Below, piece after piece: positions 16,738 to 26,950 of a stretch of 64,000 bases of DNA. Source of the stretch: Marinimicrobium hydrolyticum. Its GTDB lineage: Bacteria; Pseudomonadota; Gammaproteobacteria; Pseudomonadales; Cellvibrionaceae. The DNA lies in contig NZ_JAVDDU010000008.1 of assembly GCF_030848505.1 (NCBI RefSeq), forward strand, positions 62,001 through 126,000, given 5' to 3'. The translations under genes were made by a program, and so were the position numbers. The first letter of the stretch is position 1. Each line of letters starts with the position of its first letter. Below the pieces are notes generated by a model. The model made no database searches, was not told where the DNA came from, and worked only from the letters and a program-made list of their open reading frames with translations.

Positions 16738-16920
16738 TGCTGGATTCCCGCTTGCGCGGGAATGACGAGCGTGAAACTGTCATCTTCGGTCGTTTATAAA
16801 CGAATGACTGATGCCCGTTCTTGCGAGAACGAATCCCACGATACCGTCATCCCCGACTCGATCGGGGATCCATGGACCAGCGGTTCCATCTATTGCCGCC
16901 TAAGCGGAAATGACGAGTTT
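16738..16920. repeat. Cluster of REP-like palindromes
   Basis: An ATTCCCGC...GCGGGAAT palindrome with trailing GACG sits near 16742-16767. A diverged hairpin CCCGTTCTTGCGAGAACG lies near 16813-16830. CGTCATCCCCGA...TCGGGGATCCA lies at about 16847-16874, and a decayed copy (CCGCC-TAA-GCGGAAATGACG) at about 16895-16917. The cluster fills the gap between the ETHE1-like gene and the YeeE/YedE pair. Confidence 0.8.
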
Positions 16921-16927
16921 AATAGAG

Positions 16928-17362
16928 CTACTTACCCAAGCGCGTAAAAAGCCAATTCTGCAGGAGCGCACCCGCGGCCATGGCGGCCAAAAATCCAAGT
17001 ACCGGCAGCAGGCCCGTCGCCGCGGCGGTAATCGCGGGGCCGGGGCATAGCCCGGCTATGCCCCATCCGATGCCGAAGATGATCGAGCCTCCAATCAAAC
17101 GACCATCAACATCTTTGCGTGTGGGTACGTAAAATTGTTTGGCAAACAAAGGATGGGGTCGCTTAAGTACCCACGCGAACAATGGCAAGGTCACGGCGAC
17201 CGCGCCGCCCATAACAAAAGCCAGTGTTGGGTCCCAGGTGCCGGCGACGTCCAGGAAGTTTAATACTTTGGCGGGATTTACCATTTGAGACACGATCAAC
17301 CCTATGGAGAACAAAATCCCGCTGCCGAAGGCGATGAGCAATGCCGGTGTTTGTTTCGTCAT
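16928..17362 (-). CDS. YeeE/YedE half-size sulfur transport protein, second copy
   Basis: 144 aa from the ATG at 17362. The frame is open 36 codons further up, but that part overlaps the preceding gene and is not membrane-like. Four hydrophobic segments carry the family motif GIGWGIAGLCPGPAI with a conserved cysteine in the pore-like CPG element. Members move thiosulfate or sulfane sulfur across the inner membrane. It starts two bases after the stop of the sister gene, so the two are probably cotranslated and form a heterodimer equivalent to one full-length YeeE. Confidence 0.88.
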   Translation of the reverse strand: MTKQTPALLIAFGSGILFSIGLIVSQMVNPAKVLNFLDVAGTWDPTLAFVMGGAVAVTLPLFAWVLKRPHPLFAKQFYVPTRKDVDGRLIGGSIIFGIGWGIAGLCPGPAITAAATGLLPVLGFLAAMAAGALLQNWLFTRLGK

Positions 17363-17364
17363 TT

Positions 17365-17790
17365 TTACGCCCCCAACAGGTGCCGTACCACATAAGTGGT
17401 CACGACCGCCGAAATCATAAAGGTGACGACAGCCACCACAGAACGCATGGAGCGCCGCCCTATTCCGCATACGCCGTGGCCGCTGGTGCAGCCACCCCCC
17501 AAGCGTGTGCCAAAACCGACCAACAACCCGGCCACTAACATCCAGGGCCAGGACACCTGCAGATCAACCGGTAGCGACGTGCCCGTGATCAGGGGCCACA
17601 ACAACCCGCCCAGTACCAGCCCCGCAATAAACGCCGCGCGCCAGGAAACGTCGCCCCGCGCTGGCGTGAGCAACCCGCCAAAGATGCCGCTAATTCCAGT
17701 AATGCGACCGGTGCCCCACAACATCAGCACACTGGCAACACCAATGAGAATGCCGCCGATTAATCCAGAGATGGGTGTAAATTCCGTCAT
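17365..17790 (-). CDS. YeeE/YedE half-size sulfur transport protein, first copy
   Basis: 141 aa, four hydrophobic segments. The conserved GFGTRLGGGCTSGHGVCGIGR motif carries two cysteines of the kind that relay sulfur in YeeE proteins. It is complementary to the CPG motif of the following gene. It lies 15 bp after SulP and 2 bp before the second half, so SulP and both YeeE/YedE halves form one transcript. A function in sulfane-sulfur or thiosulfate uptake feeding the ETHE1-like enzyme is inferred from the context. Confidence 0.9.
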   Translation of the reverse strand: MTEFTPISGLIGGILIGVASVLMLWGTGRITGISGIFGGLLTPARGDVSWRAAFIAGLVLGGLLWPLITGTSLPVDLQVSWPWMLVAGLLVGFGTRLGGGCTSGHGVCGIGRRSMRSVVAVVTFMISAVVTTYVVRHLLGA

Positions 17791-17805
17791 AATTTTAGTC
17801 TCCTG

Positions 17806-19533
17806 TTACACAGGTCGAGAGGCGCCGGTGAGGTACTCAACCGCTTCCTCGGTACTAAAAAAGATCTTCCCAGGCGCGAACCACTCTTCCATACCATGTC
17901 GCTGCAAGCGATCAAGAATGGGGCCCTTAACTTCCGCCAAGTGAACAGTTATACCCGCGTCACGGAGATTCGACGTAAGCTGCTCGAGGATTTCCAACGC
18001 GCTGTAGTCGATACTGTTTACGGCGCTGCAAATGAGTACTAGATGTTCCAATTCCGGTTCTTCAGCGGCGCGTTCCGCCACCAGATCCTCCACGTAGTTC
18101 ATATTGGCAAAGAACAGGCTTCTGTCAACTCGTAATAACAGCAAGTGTGGCCAGGTCTCAGCACGGTGACGATCCTGATTGCGAAAATGACTAGTGCCGG
18201 GGACCCGCCCTACTATAACAACATGGGGCCGGCTGCTGCGCCACAAAAACGCCGCCAGAGCGACAATCACACCGAGTAACAGCCCCAGCTCTATGCCAAG
18301 CCCCAGGACGCCAAAGAACGTTGCCAATAACGTTAAACCATCCGCCCTATCAAAACGATAGGCATTAACAAACGCCCGCCAATCAAAGAGCCTCACCACC
18401 GCCAGGATGATTACCGCGGCCAATGCCATCTTGGGAAGATAATAAAACCAATGGGTGAAAAATAGAGCCACCAGCGCTACCCATAGCGCGGCGATCACAC
18501 CCGCAATCTGGGTTTGTGCCCCGGCAGTAAAGTTGACGCTGGAGCGGCCAAAACTTCCGGCTACGGGCATACCGCCTGTAAAAGAGGCCGCAATGTTGGA
18601 TGCCCCAAGGGCGACCAACTCTTGATTGTTGTTGATTTTTTGACGCCTTCGGTGCGCAAAGGCTTTGGCAATGGACACGCTTTCCACGTAACTGATAATG
18701 CTGATGAGAATTGCCGATGGCAGCAGCTGCAAAGCGCGCTCATATTGAAGGAAGTCCCAGCCTACTTGAGGCAGCCCGGAGGGCACAGAGCCAATAACCG
18801 CCAGCCCACGCTGATCCAAATTCAGACCAGCGGCAATTGCCGTGAGCGCTACAACAAGGGCCAGGGGGCCGATGCGCGAAATCACTTTTGCGTGCGATTC
18901 ATCAACGCCAGCGCTAACCAATAACCGAACCACAGGCGCATTAAACAAGGCGATGGCCAAGATCCCAAACAGGCCTAGGGCAGCCGTCAAAACATGCACG
19001 TCACCTACCTGCCCTGCAACCGCCATAAGCATTTCATAACCCGCCCCCGCCGGAACGGCAATGCCTAAAAGATTGCCTAGCTGGCTGAGGATGATCAGTA
19101 CAGCGGCGGCACTGATAAATCCGGAAAGAGCGGGATGGCTGATGAAATTGACTAAGACGTCCAAACGCAGCAATGCCAAAAACAACAGTACAGCACCGCT
19201 CAAAAAAGCCAGTAGTAAGGCGTCGGCTAGGTATTGTTGTTCTGGGGCACCACCGATGGCGTTAGCCACCAAAAGCGCCGCCACAGACACCGGCCCCACA
19301 GACAAAGTGCGGCTGGTACCCAGTAGCGCGTAGATCAGGGGCGGAAGAATGCTCGCGTAAAGCCCTACCTGTGGAGGTAAGCCCGCCAGTATGGCGTAAG
19401 CTAAGCCTTGGGGAATCAATAGTGCAGCCGTGATGCACCCGGCCAGCAAGTCTTCTAAAAACTGGCGGCGATCATACTGGCGCAACCATTGCTGTGGAGG
19501 CAGCAAGGAGCTGGTATTAGATTTTCGTTTCAT
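17806..19533 (-). CDS. SulP family anion transporter with STAS domain
   Basis: 575 aa. The N-terminal SulP signature is LLAGCITAALLIPQGLAYAILAGLPPQ, with about 12-14 membrane segments to residue 425. A C-terminal cytoplasmic STAS domain follows (LLLRVDRSLFFANMNYVEDLV and VNSIDYSALEILEQL). SulP proteins carry sulfate, bicarbonate or other anions; being first in a sulfur operon with YeeE/YedE and ETHE1-like genes, sulfate or a sulfur oxyanion is favoured here. AAGGAG lies before the ATG at 19533. Intact. Confidence 0.92.
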   Translation of the reverse strand: MKRKSNTSSLLPPQQWLRQYDRRQFLEDLLAGCITAALLIPQGLAYAILAGLPPQVGLYASILPPLIYALLGTSRTLSVGPVSVAALLVANAIGGAPEQQYLADALLLAFLSGAVLLFLALLRLDVLVNFISHPALSGFISAAAVLIILSQLGNLLGIAVPAGAGYEMLMAVAGQVGDVHVLTAALGLFGILAIALFNAPVVRLLVSAGVDESHAKVISRIGPLALVVALTAIAAGLNLDQRGLAVIGSVPSGLPQVGWDFLQYERALQLLPSAILISIISYVESVSIAKAFAHRRRQKINNNQELVALGASNIAASFTGGMPVAGSFGRSSVNFTAGAQTQIAGVIAALWVALVALFFTHWFYYLPKMALAAVIILAVVRLFDWRAFVNAYRFDRADGLTLLATFFGVLGLGIELGLLLGVIVALAAFLWRSSRPHVVIVGRVPGTSHFRNQDRHRAETWPHLLLLRVDRSLFFANMNYVEDLVAERAAEEPELEHLVLICSAVNSIDYSALEILEQLTSNLRDAGITVHLAEVKGPILDRLQRHGMEEWFAPGKIFFSTEEAVEYLTGASRPV

Positions 19534-19684
19534 CCCACTCCTTTACCTACGGCCCACTGAATTCAGACGAAAGAAGCTAAGGTTACTATTGAACTACGTG
19601 AAAAGGATACCTTGGGTTTGGAGGGGGCGAACGCCCGGGGCCAATGGGCAAGCTCGCCGAACAGGGTAGTAACGCTCACCTCAG

Positions 19685-20917
19685 CTATTCTGGGGAAGCT
19701 GTTTCAACCTCTTGGTGTGACGGCAGAGCAAGAGAAATAGCGGCGGCAAGTGCCACAAACGCTGCGGAGACCCACAGACACGCTTCCAGGCCATAGGCCT
19801 GAAAAACCCATCCTGACAGCAAAGTGCCAATCAAGCGCCCCATGGCGTTGGACATATAGTAAAAACCGACGTCCAGCGATACGCCATCTTCTTTGGCGTA
19901 GGAGACGATCAGGTAACTGTGCAAGCTGGAATTGACCGCGAACACAGCGCCAAACAGCAGTAGGCCACCGATTAGAACCGGTTGCGGCGAAAAACCAAGC
20001 CCCAAACCGAAAGCGATAATCGCGGGCAGCAGTGCCAGCACCGCGGTCCAGCCGAAGGCCGCGCCGCGGCCCGGTGCGCTGGAGCTCTTACCGGTAATCA
20101 TGGGTGCAAAGGCCTGTACCACTCCGTAACCAATTACCCACAAGGCGAGAAACCCACCCACCATCCAGTGATCCCAACCGAATACTGTGCTCAGATAGAC
20201 CGGCAAGGCAATCACGAACCAAACGTCGCGCGCTCCGAATAAGAACAACCGAGCTGCAGAAAGAACGTTAATTGCCCGGCTTTTGGATAGCAGCTCTTTA
20301 AACTTTGGCTTGGCCTTGGCTTTTCCCAAGTCCTGTTTCAGCAGAAACAGACTCGCCAGCCAAACCATCGCGAGAGCGATCGCCATGACCAGCACCGCGC
20401 CGCGAAACGCCAACAAAGCCAGCAGCGCACCGCCCAGGAAAAAGCCAACACCTTTCAAAGCGTTTTTTGAGCCGGTTAAAATCGCCACCCATTTGTACAA
20501 AGTGCCTTGTTGTTCATTGGGCACCAGCAATTTAATGGCGCTCTTGGCGCTCATCTTATTGAGGTCTTTGGCGATTCCGGACATTGCTTGCGCCGCCATG
20601 ACCCACACCACCGTCAGCCACGCTGTGGGCACCGTTAGCATAAGCAAGGCGATTACCTGCAGAGCCAAGCCTATGTTCATGGTGCGATTCAAGCCCAGTC
20701 GAGCGCCCAAGTAGCCACCCACTAAATTGGTGATTACCCCGAAGATTTCGTAAAACAAAAACAGCGAGGCGATCTGCAGCGGCGTGTAGCCTAGGCTATG
20801 AAAATGCAACACCACCAACATGCGCAAGGCGCCGTCCGTAAGCGTGAACGCCCAATAGTTGCCCGTAACCACCATGTACTGGCGAATCTGTGGCGACAGT
20901 GTTGCGAGCGACAGCAT
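19685..20917 (-). CDS. arsJ: Organoarsenical efflux transporter ArsJ (MFS)
   Basis: 410 aa from the ATG at 20917 (AAGGAG upstream); an eight-codon longer start would overlap the GAPDH gene. It is a 12-helix major facilitator with the ArsJ-type opening RQYMVVTGNYWAFTLTDGALRMLVV and the KDLNKMSAKSAIK loop. ArsJ exports 1-arseno-3-phosphoglycerate, which breaks down outside the cell to arsenate. It follows the GAPDH gene by 10 bp; arsR-gapdh-arsJ is the known gene set for this route. No arsB, acr3 or arsC is visible nearby. Confidence 0.93.
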   Translation of the reverse strand: MLSLATLSPQIRQYMVVTGNYWAFTLTDGALRMLVVLHFHSLGYTPLQIASLFLFYEIFGVITNLVGGYLGARLGLNRTMNIGLALQVIALLMLTVPTAWLTVVWVMAAQAMSGIAKDLNKMSAKSAIKLLVPNEQQGTLYKWVAILTGSKNALKGVGFFLGGALLALLAFRGAVLVMAIALAMVWLASLFLLKQDLGKAKAKPKFKELLSKSRAINVLSAARLFLFGARDVWFVIALPVYLSTVFGWDHWMVGGFLALWVIGYGVVQAFAPMITGKSSSAPGRGAAFGWTAVLALLPAIIAFGLGLGFSPQPVLIGGLLLFGAVFAVNSSLHSYLIVSYAKEDGVSLDVGFYYMSNAMGRLIGTLLSGWVFQAYGLEACLWVSAAFVALAAAISLALPSHQEVETASPE

Positions 20918-20927
20918 AGTAAGCTCC

Positions 20928-21929
<1,002 letters not shown>

Positions 21930-22023
21930 AATTGATTCCTAAATTTGGATGGAAAAATTGCACTCGCCTCGACAATGAAGACTGCGTGGTAAAAACAGCG
22001 GGAATGATGAAGGCGTTAATGCG

Positions 22024-22380
22024 TTAACAACAAACCGCCGCCCTTTGCGGTCGCCCGTCCATATCCTGCAACCGTTTAACTTGTTCCTTTAGCCATTGGG
22101 CATTGCTCTTTCTTGTAACAGCTAAAACCTCCAGCACCCACGTGTCTAAACTCGGATGCAGCCGGTAATACACCCATTGCCCCTGGCGTCGGTCCGCCAA
22201 TAAGCCGGCATTGCGCAGCAATGCCAGATGGCGGGAGATTTTAGGCTGAGGTTCATCCAAAGCGCAGGTCAACTCGCACACGCACAATTCCCCTTCGCTC
22301 TCGATGAGCAGAGCCATTTTTGTGCGGGTTTCATCGGCAAGACACTTGAAAAGCTCGACCGGGCTAATGCTCGTAGACAT
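22024..22380 (-). CDS. arsR: ArsR family arsenic-responsive repressor
   Basis: 118 aa winged-helix repressor. The metalloid site ELCVCEL (near 33-39) is the As(III)-binding CxC of classical ArsR, the recognition helix is in PQPKISRHLALLRNAGLL, and a vicinal CC closes the C-terminus. It should leave the operator at 22410-22435 when arsenite binds, freeing arsR-gapdh-arsJ. The gap of 94 bp to gapdh holds no other gene. Confidence 0.94.
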   Translation of the reverse strand: MSTSISPVELFKCLADETRTKMALLIESEGELCVCELTCALDEPQPKISRHLALLRNAGLLADRRQGQWVYYRLHPSLDTWVLEVLAVTRKSNAQWLKEQVKRLQDMDGRPQRAAVCC

Positions 22381-22409
22381 GACTGGTTTACCATAGATAT
22401 ACGATAAAA

Positions 22410-22440
22410 CGAATATACGGTATTTCGTATATTCGGTAAA
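22410..22440 (-). promoter_or_regulatory. arsR promoter and ArsR operator
   Basis: A perfect inverted repeat with 9-bp arms CGAATATAC (22410-22418) and GTATATTCG (22427-22435) has an 8-base spacer. On the minus strand, TTTACC (22440-22435, -35) and TATATT (22417-22412, -10) stand 17 bases apart, so the operator covers the spacer and -10 box, as expected for an ArsR site. It is 30 bases before arsR. An outer TTTACC/GGTAAA pair (22387-22392, 22435-22440) nests around it. Confidence 0.8.
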
Positions 22441-22521
22441 GCGTCAAGGCGGTGCAGACTCCACCGGCCCCATTTGTGTACCATTGGCCCAATAACAAAC
22501 TGACTCGAAGGAAGCGATGCC

Positions 22522-23112
22522 ATGAAAGCCCCGCTTTTACTCACACTTTTACTACTTGCGGTGAATGTCGCCGCCTTTCAGGACGACTTGGTCCAAGCCG
22601 CCCACCTGCAGACCCAACAAAACGTGCGCTACGACCCATCGTATTTCTCGATCGATTACCCCAATGGTGATGTGCCGGCCGATATCGGCGTGTGTACGGA
22701 TGTGGTGATTCGGGCCTACCGCGCCCTGGGGGAAGATCTACAACTGCGGGTCCATGAGGATATGGCGGCTAATTTTGATGACTATCCTTCCCGCCGCATT
22801 TGGGGCTTACAGCGCCCGGACACCAATATTGATCACCGCCGAGTGCCGAATTTGCGGCGATACTTCGAGCGCCAGGGCGCCTCCCTGCCTGTGTCCAACA
22901 ATCCCGACAATTATCAAGCCGGTGACCTGGTCACGTGGATGCTACCCGGCAATTTGCCGCACATTGGCATTGTGGTGGATGAGCTCGATCCGGCCACGGG
23001 CGCCCCGTTGATTGTTCACAACATGGGGCGCGGACCAGAGTTGGAGAATATTCTGTTTGCTTATCCTATCGACGGGCATTACCGCTACGCGCCACAGACT
23101 CACGCGGATTGA
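22522..23112 (+). CDS. DUF1287 protein (secreted, NlpC/P60-like fold)
   Basis: 196 aa. A signal peptide MKAPLLLTLLLLAVNVAA precedes the DUF1287 domain. A probable catalytic cysteine is in GVCTDVVIRAYRALG, a histidine in LPHIGIVVDE, and a second histidine in LIVHNMGRGP, the order of NlpC/P60 cysteine peptidases and YiiX-type amidases. A periplasmic cell-wall or lipoprotein hydrolase role is inferred; the family has no proven activity that I know of. GAAGGAAGCG precedes the ATG. It is divergent from arsR and shares that intergenic region. Confidence 0.85.
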   Translation: MKAPLLLTLLLLAVNVAAFQDDLVQAAHLQTQQNVRYDPSYFSIDYPNGDVPADIGVCTDVVIRAYRALGEDLQLRVHEDMAANFDDYPSRRIWGLQRPDTNIDHRRVPNLRRYFERQGASLPVSNNPDNYQAGDLVTWMLPGNLPHIGIVVDELDPATGAPLIVHNMGRGPELENILFAYPIDGHYRYAPQTHAD

Positions 23113-23156
23113 CCCTGTATGTGTCAGTTGGTCGCGTCCCTGCGGCCCGTTGTCCC

Positions 23157-25688
23157 TTAGAAAGTGAAGCGGTAACTGCGCCCGGCCTGAGTATCAAACT
23201 CAACCAACTGGCTGGGCTTGATGTCCACGGGCTCGACGGCGTCGGGGTTGTGAATAAGCGGTTCGGCAATGACCGGGATTTGCATCAATGGGTTGGCCGG
23301 CACCGTACCTTCGGCAACCGGCTTCAGGCGCACTCGACTTTGCGGTTTCAAATCAGAGTGCAAGCGCAAACGCGCGGGCCCACCTAGACGGGAATGAACG
23401 GTTAGCTCGCTTACTTTGCCCTCCTGCCAACTCATATCAATCACAAACCCACCGCGTGTGACCAAGCCACTCACCCGCCCTTCCGGCCACGCATCCGGCA
23501 ACGCCGGTAGCAAATGAATGGCGCCGTCATGGCTTTGCAACAACATTTCCGCAATGCCGGCGGTTACCCCAAAGTTGCCATCAATTTGATAGGGGGGGTG
23601 TGCTGCAAACATATTGACGTAAGTACCCCCGGCTTCGAAACCACCGTCGCCGTGTATCAATTTGATTTGATTATCCAGTAAGCGATAGGCACGGTTGCCA
23701 TCCTGCAAACGCGCCCAGATATTGATTTTCCAACCCATGGCCCAGCCGGTGGAGACATCACCACGATGCTCCATACTGGTACGCACGGCGCTGAATAACT
23801 CTGGGTGCCGGTAAGGGGAAATTTGGTTACTCGGATGTATTCCGTACAGATGAGACACGTGGCGGTGTTTGTCGTCCGGGCTGTCCCAGTCCTGCAACCA
23901 TTCCTGCAATTGCCCGTACTGACCAATTTGCATGGGCGGTAATTGCTCGCGCAACGCCGCCAGCTCGAGTGCGAAATCCTTATCTTTATTGAGCACGTCG
24001 GACGCTTCCATGACCAAGGAAAACAAATCAAATACCAGTTGATTATCCATGGTGGTACCGGCATCAATGGAAGCTTCAACACCATCGTCCCGGTGCAAGT
24101 AGTCGTTCTCCGGTGAATTACTGGGCACCACAACCAGCCAACCATGCTCTGGATGCTCACGCAGAATGGAAACGTAAAAGCGAGCGGCGTCACGCAGTAC
24201 CGGATAGTATTCCGCCAAAAAGTCCCGATCACCCGTGTGGTGATAACGGTAACCGATGTGTTGAGTTAACCAGGCGGGCGCGCCCAACCACTGGCCCCAC
24301 AAATAAGCACCATCCACTTGGCCGGTGATGCGCCAGATGTCGGTATTGTGGTGCACCATCCAACCGTCGGCGTCGTACAGTTCGCGCGCACTTTCCTGCC
24401 CGGTGATGCGCAAATCTTTCAGCATGGCGAAGAACGGGTCATGCAGCTCGGACAAATTCGTTGGCTCGGCGGGCCAGTAATTCATTTCCGCGTTAATGTT
24501 TAGAGTGTATTTACTGTCCCACGGTGGTGTGAGATCCCGATTCCAAATGCCCTGCAAATTCGCAGGCTGCGTACCGGGCTGGGAGCTGCTGATCAACAGG
24601 TAACGACCAAACTGAAAATACAGCGCGGCCAGATGCGGGTCATCTTGATGGTTGAATTGATCGATGCGCCGGTCGGTAGGTTGATCCAGCGGCGCGCCCA
24701 AATCCAGTTGCACGCGATCGAATTGCTCCCGGTAAGCGGCGATGTGCGCGGCTCGAATCTGTTCGTAGGGCTGAGCCAGCGCTTCTTTTAAATGCGCTTC
24801 TACGCGCGCACCTGGATCGGCGGATACATCGTTGTAACTCACATGGTTGGTGGCAATGGCCGTGTAAAGAGTCACACTATCAGCGCCACGAATACGCAAA
24901 CCATCGTCTGTGGATTCCAGGGTGCCACCTTCCAATACCGGATTAACCAAAGCCGTGTAGCGGATCTTGCCCTCAACGCCTTCGTGATCAGTTCCGCGGC
25001 CGTCCAGGCGCAGGCGATCTTGATCCACGCTCACTTGGTGGTCCATAGGGCTGGTGAACCCTAAATCCAGGTCCAGTTGGCCACCTTCGCTGGCACTGAG
25101 GCGCGTGACCAGCACAGGTGCGGACAGGGCTGAAAACACCTCCCGCTTGTAAGTCACATCCCCTACTGTATAACGAACGGTGGAGATGGCTTGGCCGATA
25201 TCCAAAGAGCGCCGGTAGTCTTCCGCGGTGCCAGAGTGCCTGTTATCGATGATCAGCTCACCCACTGTTTGATAGGGCATGCCATCGTTAGTGGACTGTA
25301 CGTGCTCATTTGCCAGGGCTTGAGCCTCTTCGTGGCGATTGGCAAACACCAGCTCGGTAATGCGTTCCAGGTGCGGTTTGATTGATGGCGTGACGTTATT
25401 CTGAGGGCCACCAGCCCACACGGTATCATCGTTCAGCTGTAGTCTTTCTCGCTCCACTCCACCGTACACCATGGCACCCAAACGGCCGTTGCCCACCGGT
25501 AGCGCGGCGTGCCAGTCGTCAGCAGGCTCTGCGTACCACAACTCCAACGGTTGAGCGTCAGCCAGGGCGACCTCGTCTTTCGGTGTGGTATTGGATTGGC
25601 AGGCAGCCAGCAGGCCCAGGGTAAGGCATGCCAGTAGCCGCCCAAGCCATTGGCGCGTCCGAAGGTGATGCTCGAAAGTTATTATCAT
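23157..25688 (-). CDS. Glycoside hydrolase family 95 lipoprotein (alpha-L-fucosidase-like)
   Basis: 843 aa. The lipobox is LGLLAAC near residue 30, so it is probably outer-membrane anchored. The N-terminal beta domain shows LWYAEPADDWHAALPVGNGRLGAMVYGG, the GH95 hallmark. The (alpha/alpha)6 barrel follows with NINAEMNYWPAEPTNL (catalytic-site asparagine), VVVPSNSPEND (acid glutamate) and QIDGNFGVTAGIAEML (aspartate). GH95 members cleave alpha-1,2-L-fucosides, and some act on L-galactosides or L-arabinosides of plant or algal glycans; I cannot tell which. Single gene, convergent with the DUF1287 gene. Confidence 0.93.
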   Translation of the reverse strand: MIITFEHHLRTRQWLGRLLACLTLGLLAACQSNTTPKDEVALADAQPLELWYAEPADDWHAALPVGNGRLGAMVYGGVERERLQLNDDTVWAGGPQNNVTPSIKPHLERITELVFANRHEEAQALANEHVQSTNDGMPYQTVGELIIDNRHSGTAEDYRRSLDIGQAISTVRYTVGDVTYKREVFSALSAPVLVTRLSASEGGQLDLDLGFTSPMDHQVSVDQDRLRLDGRGTDHEGVEGKIRYTALVNPVLEGGTLESTDDGLRIRGADSVTLYTAIATNHVSYNDVSADPGARVEAHLKEALAQPYEQIRAAHIAAYREQFDRVQLDLGAPLDQPTDRRIDQFNHQDDPHLAALYFQFGRYLLISSSQPGTQPANLQGIWNRDLTPPWDSKYTLNINAEMNYWPAEPTNLSELHDPFFAMLKDLRITGQESARELYDADGWMVHHNTDIWRITGQVDGAYLWGQWLGAPAWLTQHIGYRYHHTGDRDFLAEYYPVLRDAARFYVSILREHPEHGWLVVVPSNSPENDYLHRDDGVEASIDAGTTMDNQLVFDLFSLVMEASDVLNKDKDFALELAALREQLPPMQIGQYGQLQEWLQDWDSPDDKHRHVSHLYGIHPSNQISPYRHPELFSAVRTSMEHRGDVSTGWAMGWKINIWARLQDGNRAYRLLDNQIKLIHGDGGFEAGGTYVNMFAAHPPYQIDGNFGVTAGIAEMLLQSHDGAIHLLPALPDAWPEGRVSGLVTRGGFVIDMSWQEGKVSELTVHSRLGGPARLRLHSDLKPQSRVRLKPVAEGTVPANPLMQIPVIAEPLIHNPDAVEPVDIKPSQLVEFDTQAGRSYRFTF

Positions 25689-25819
25689 GGAGTTTTCTCT
25701 CGGTCCGTGGATGAAACGCTTGATTAAAATAGGAGAGGATAGCGCAGGAAGCGGGATATTTCACATACAGCACTGGGTTTAAATATGATAATTGGCTCAA
25801 CCCTCCTTTAACGATCAGC

Positions 25820-26767
25820 TTATCCCGGGCCTAAAAGCTTCCTCAAGTCTTCTGAAACCCAAGCTGGCTCAATGCACCTGGTAAGATCGGTGGCCATATA
25901 CTCCACCAATGCTTGTGCGGCTTGTGACAAGCGGCGGTCCCTCCGGCTCACCAAGTACCAGTTGCTCTCCAGTGGGAAACCTTGCACGGGCAATTGCACT
26001 AGCTTTTCCCGGCCCTCGTCCAGCGTGTGAGCGGACAGTACCGCCAGTCCCAAACCCGACGCCACCGACAGCCGAATGACTTCATTGCTCTCGATTTGCT
26101 GGGTGTTGTTCAGCTCCAGCCCTCGGGCGCTCAGCCAGGTGTCGAACGCCATACGCGTAGCGGAGCCGGGCTCGCGCATTAAAAAGCGCTCGCCCTTTAG
26201 CTCGCTGAAATCCACTGCCTCCCGCTCTGCCGCCCAATGCCCTTTGGGCGCGATCAACTGCAAGGGATTGCGAATGATGGCGGTAGCGCGCACGTGTTGG
26301 CCGCTGGGCGGATGGCTGAACAGGTAGAGATCGTCCTCCTGATTGGAGAACCGCTCTAAAATCCGCGCCCGGTTGCCAATGTTCAGCGTGATATCCACCT
26401 TTGGCCTGTGCTGATAAAAACCGCCCAAAATACGAGGAATCACATACTTGGCGGTTGTCACCACACCCAGTTTTACATGGCCCCACTGCCCCTGCCGCGC
26501 TTCCTCAAGGGTATGGCCAAAATCCTCAAAGCGGCCCATCACATCGCAGGTGGCGCGATAGAACTCACTGCCCACCGCAGTCATGGCCAGCTTGCCGTCT
26601 TGCATCTCCAGTAGAGGTTCGCCTACAGTTTCGGTAAGCTTTTTCATCTGCAGGGAAACTGTGGGCTGGGTCAAGTGCAAGCTGCGCGCCGCCTCAGAGA
26701 TGCTGCCGGTACGCACCACCTGTAAGTACACCTGTAACAAGCGGAAACTTAAGTGCCGCAGATCCAT
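25820..26767 (-). CDS. LysR-family regulator
   Basis: 315 aa from the ATG at 26767 (GAAGGAAGTG upstream). The N-terminal winged helix-turn-helix reads VRTGSISEAARSLHLTQPTVSLQMKKL; the C-terminal effector domain starts near residue 90 (HVKLGVVTTAKYVIPRILGGF). The VVTTAKYVIP segment resembles the CbbR/RuBisCO-operon branch of LysR proteins, which would suit control of inorganic-carbon genes. It is divergent from the SbtA-like transporter, the classical position of a LysR regulator and its target. Confidence 0.9.
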   Translation of the reverse strand: MDLRHLSFRLLQVYLQVVRTGSISEAARSLHLTQPTVSLQMKKLTETVGEPLLEMQDGKLAMTAVGSEFYRATCDVMGRFEDFGHTLEEARQGQWGHVKLGVVTTAKYVIPRILGGFYQHRPKVDITLNIGNRARILERFSNQEDDLYLFSHPPSGQHVRATAIIRNPLQLIAPKGHWAAEREAVDFSELKGERFLMREPGSATRMAFDTWLSARGLELNNTQQIESNEVIRLSVASGLGLAVLSAHTLDEGREKLVQLPVQGFPLESNWYLVSRRDRRLSQAAQALVEYMATDLTRCIEPAWVSEDLRKLLGPG

Positions 26768-26802
26768 ATCACTTCCTTCAACTGGCCACACAAGCAGGCC
26801 AT

Positions 26803-26849
26803 AGATAATAATCTATTTAAGACAAGCATAAATTTTATTATCCATAATA
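26803..26849. promoter_or_regulatory. AT-rich divergent promoter with candidate LysR operator
   Basis: Arms GATAATAA (26804-26811) and TTATTATC (26835-26842) form an inverted repeat with a 23-base spacer, inside a strongly AT-rich block between the LysR gene and the SbtA-like gene. Such a divided palindrome in a divergent region fits LysR binding, but no -35/-10 pair was fixed. Confidence 0.45.
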
Positions 26850-26950
26850 GCCTTCTGTCGGGATAATCGCCACCCGCCGGAGCCTGGCCGCAAATCTGTC
26901 TAGGCCGAGGTACGGAGCTTTCGAGAGGACACTACTTCCAAGAGGATACT

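Noticed and set aside
15864-16920. CRISPR array
   Set aside because: The repeats are palindromic, unequally spaced and in both orientations, with no spacers of constant length and no cas genes.
16324-16947. A 207-codon plus-strand frame
   Set aside because: It crosses the ETHE1-like gene in antisense and then REP repeats; the tail of its product is repeat translation.
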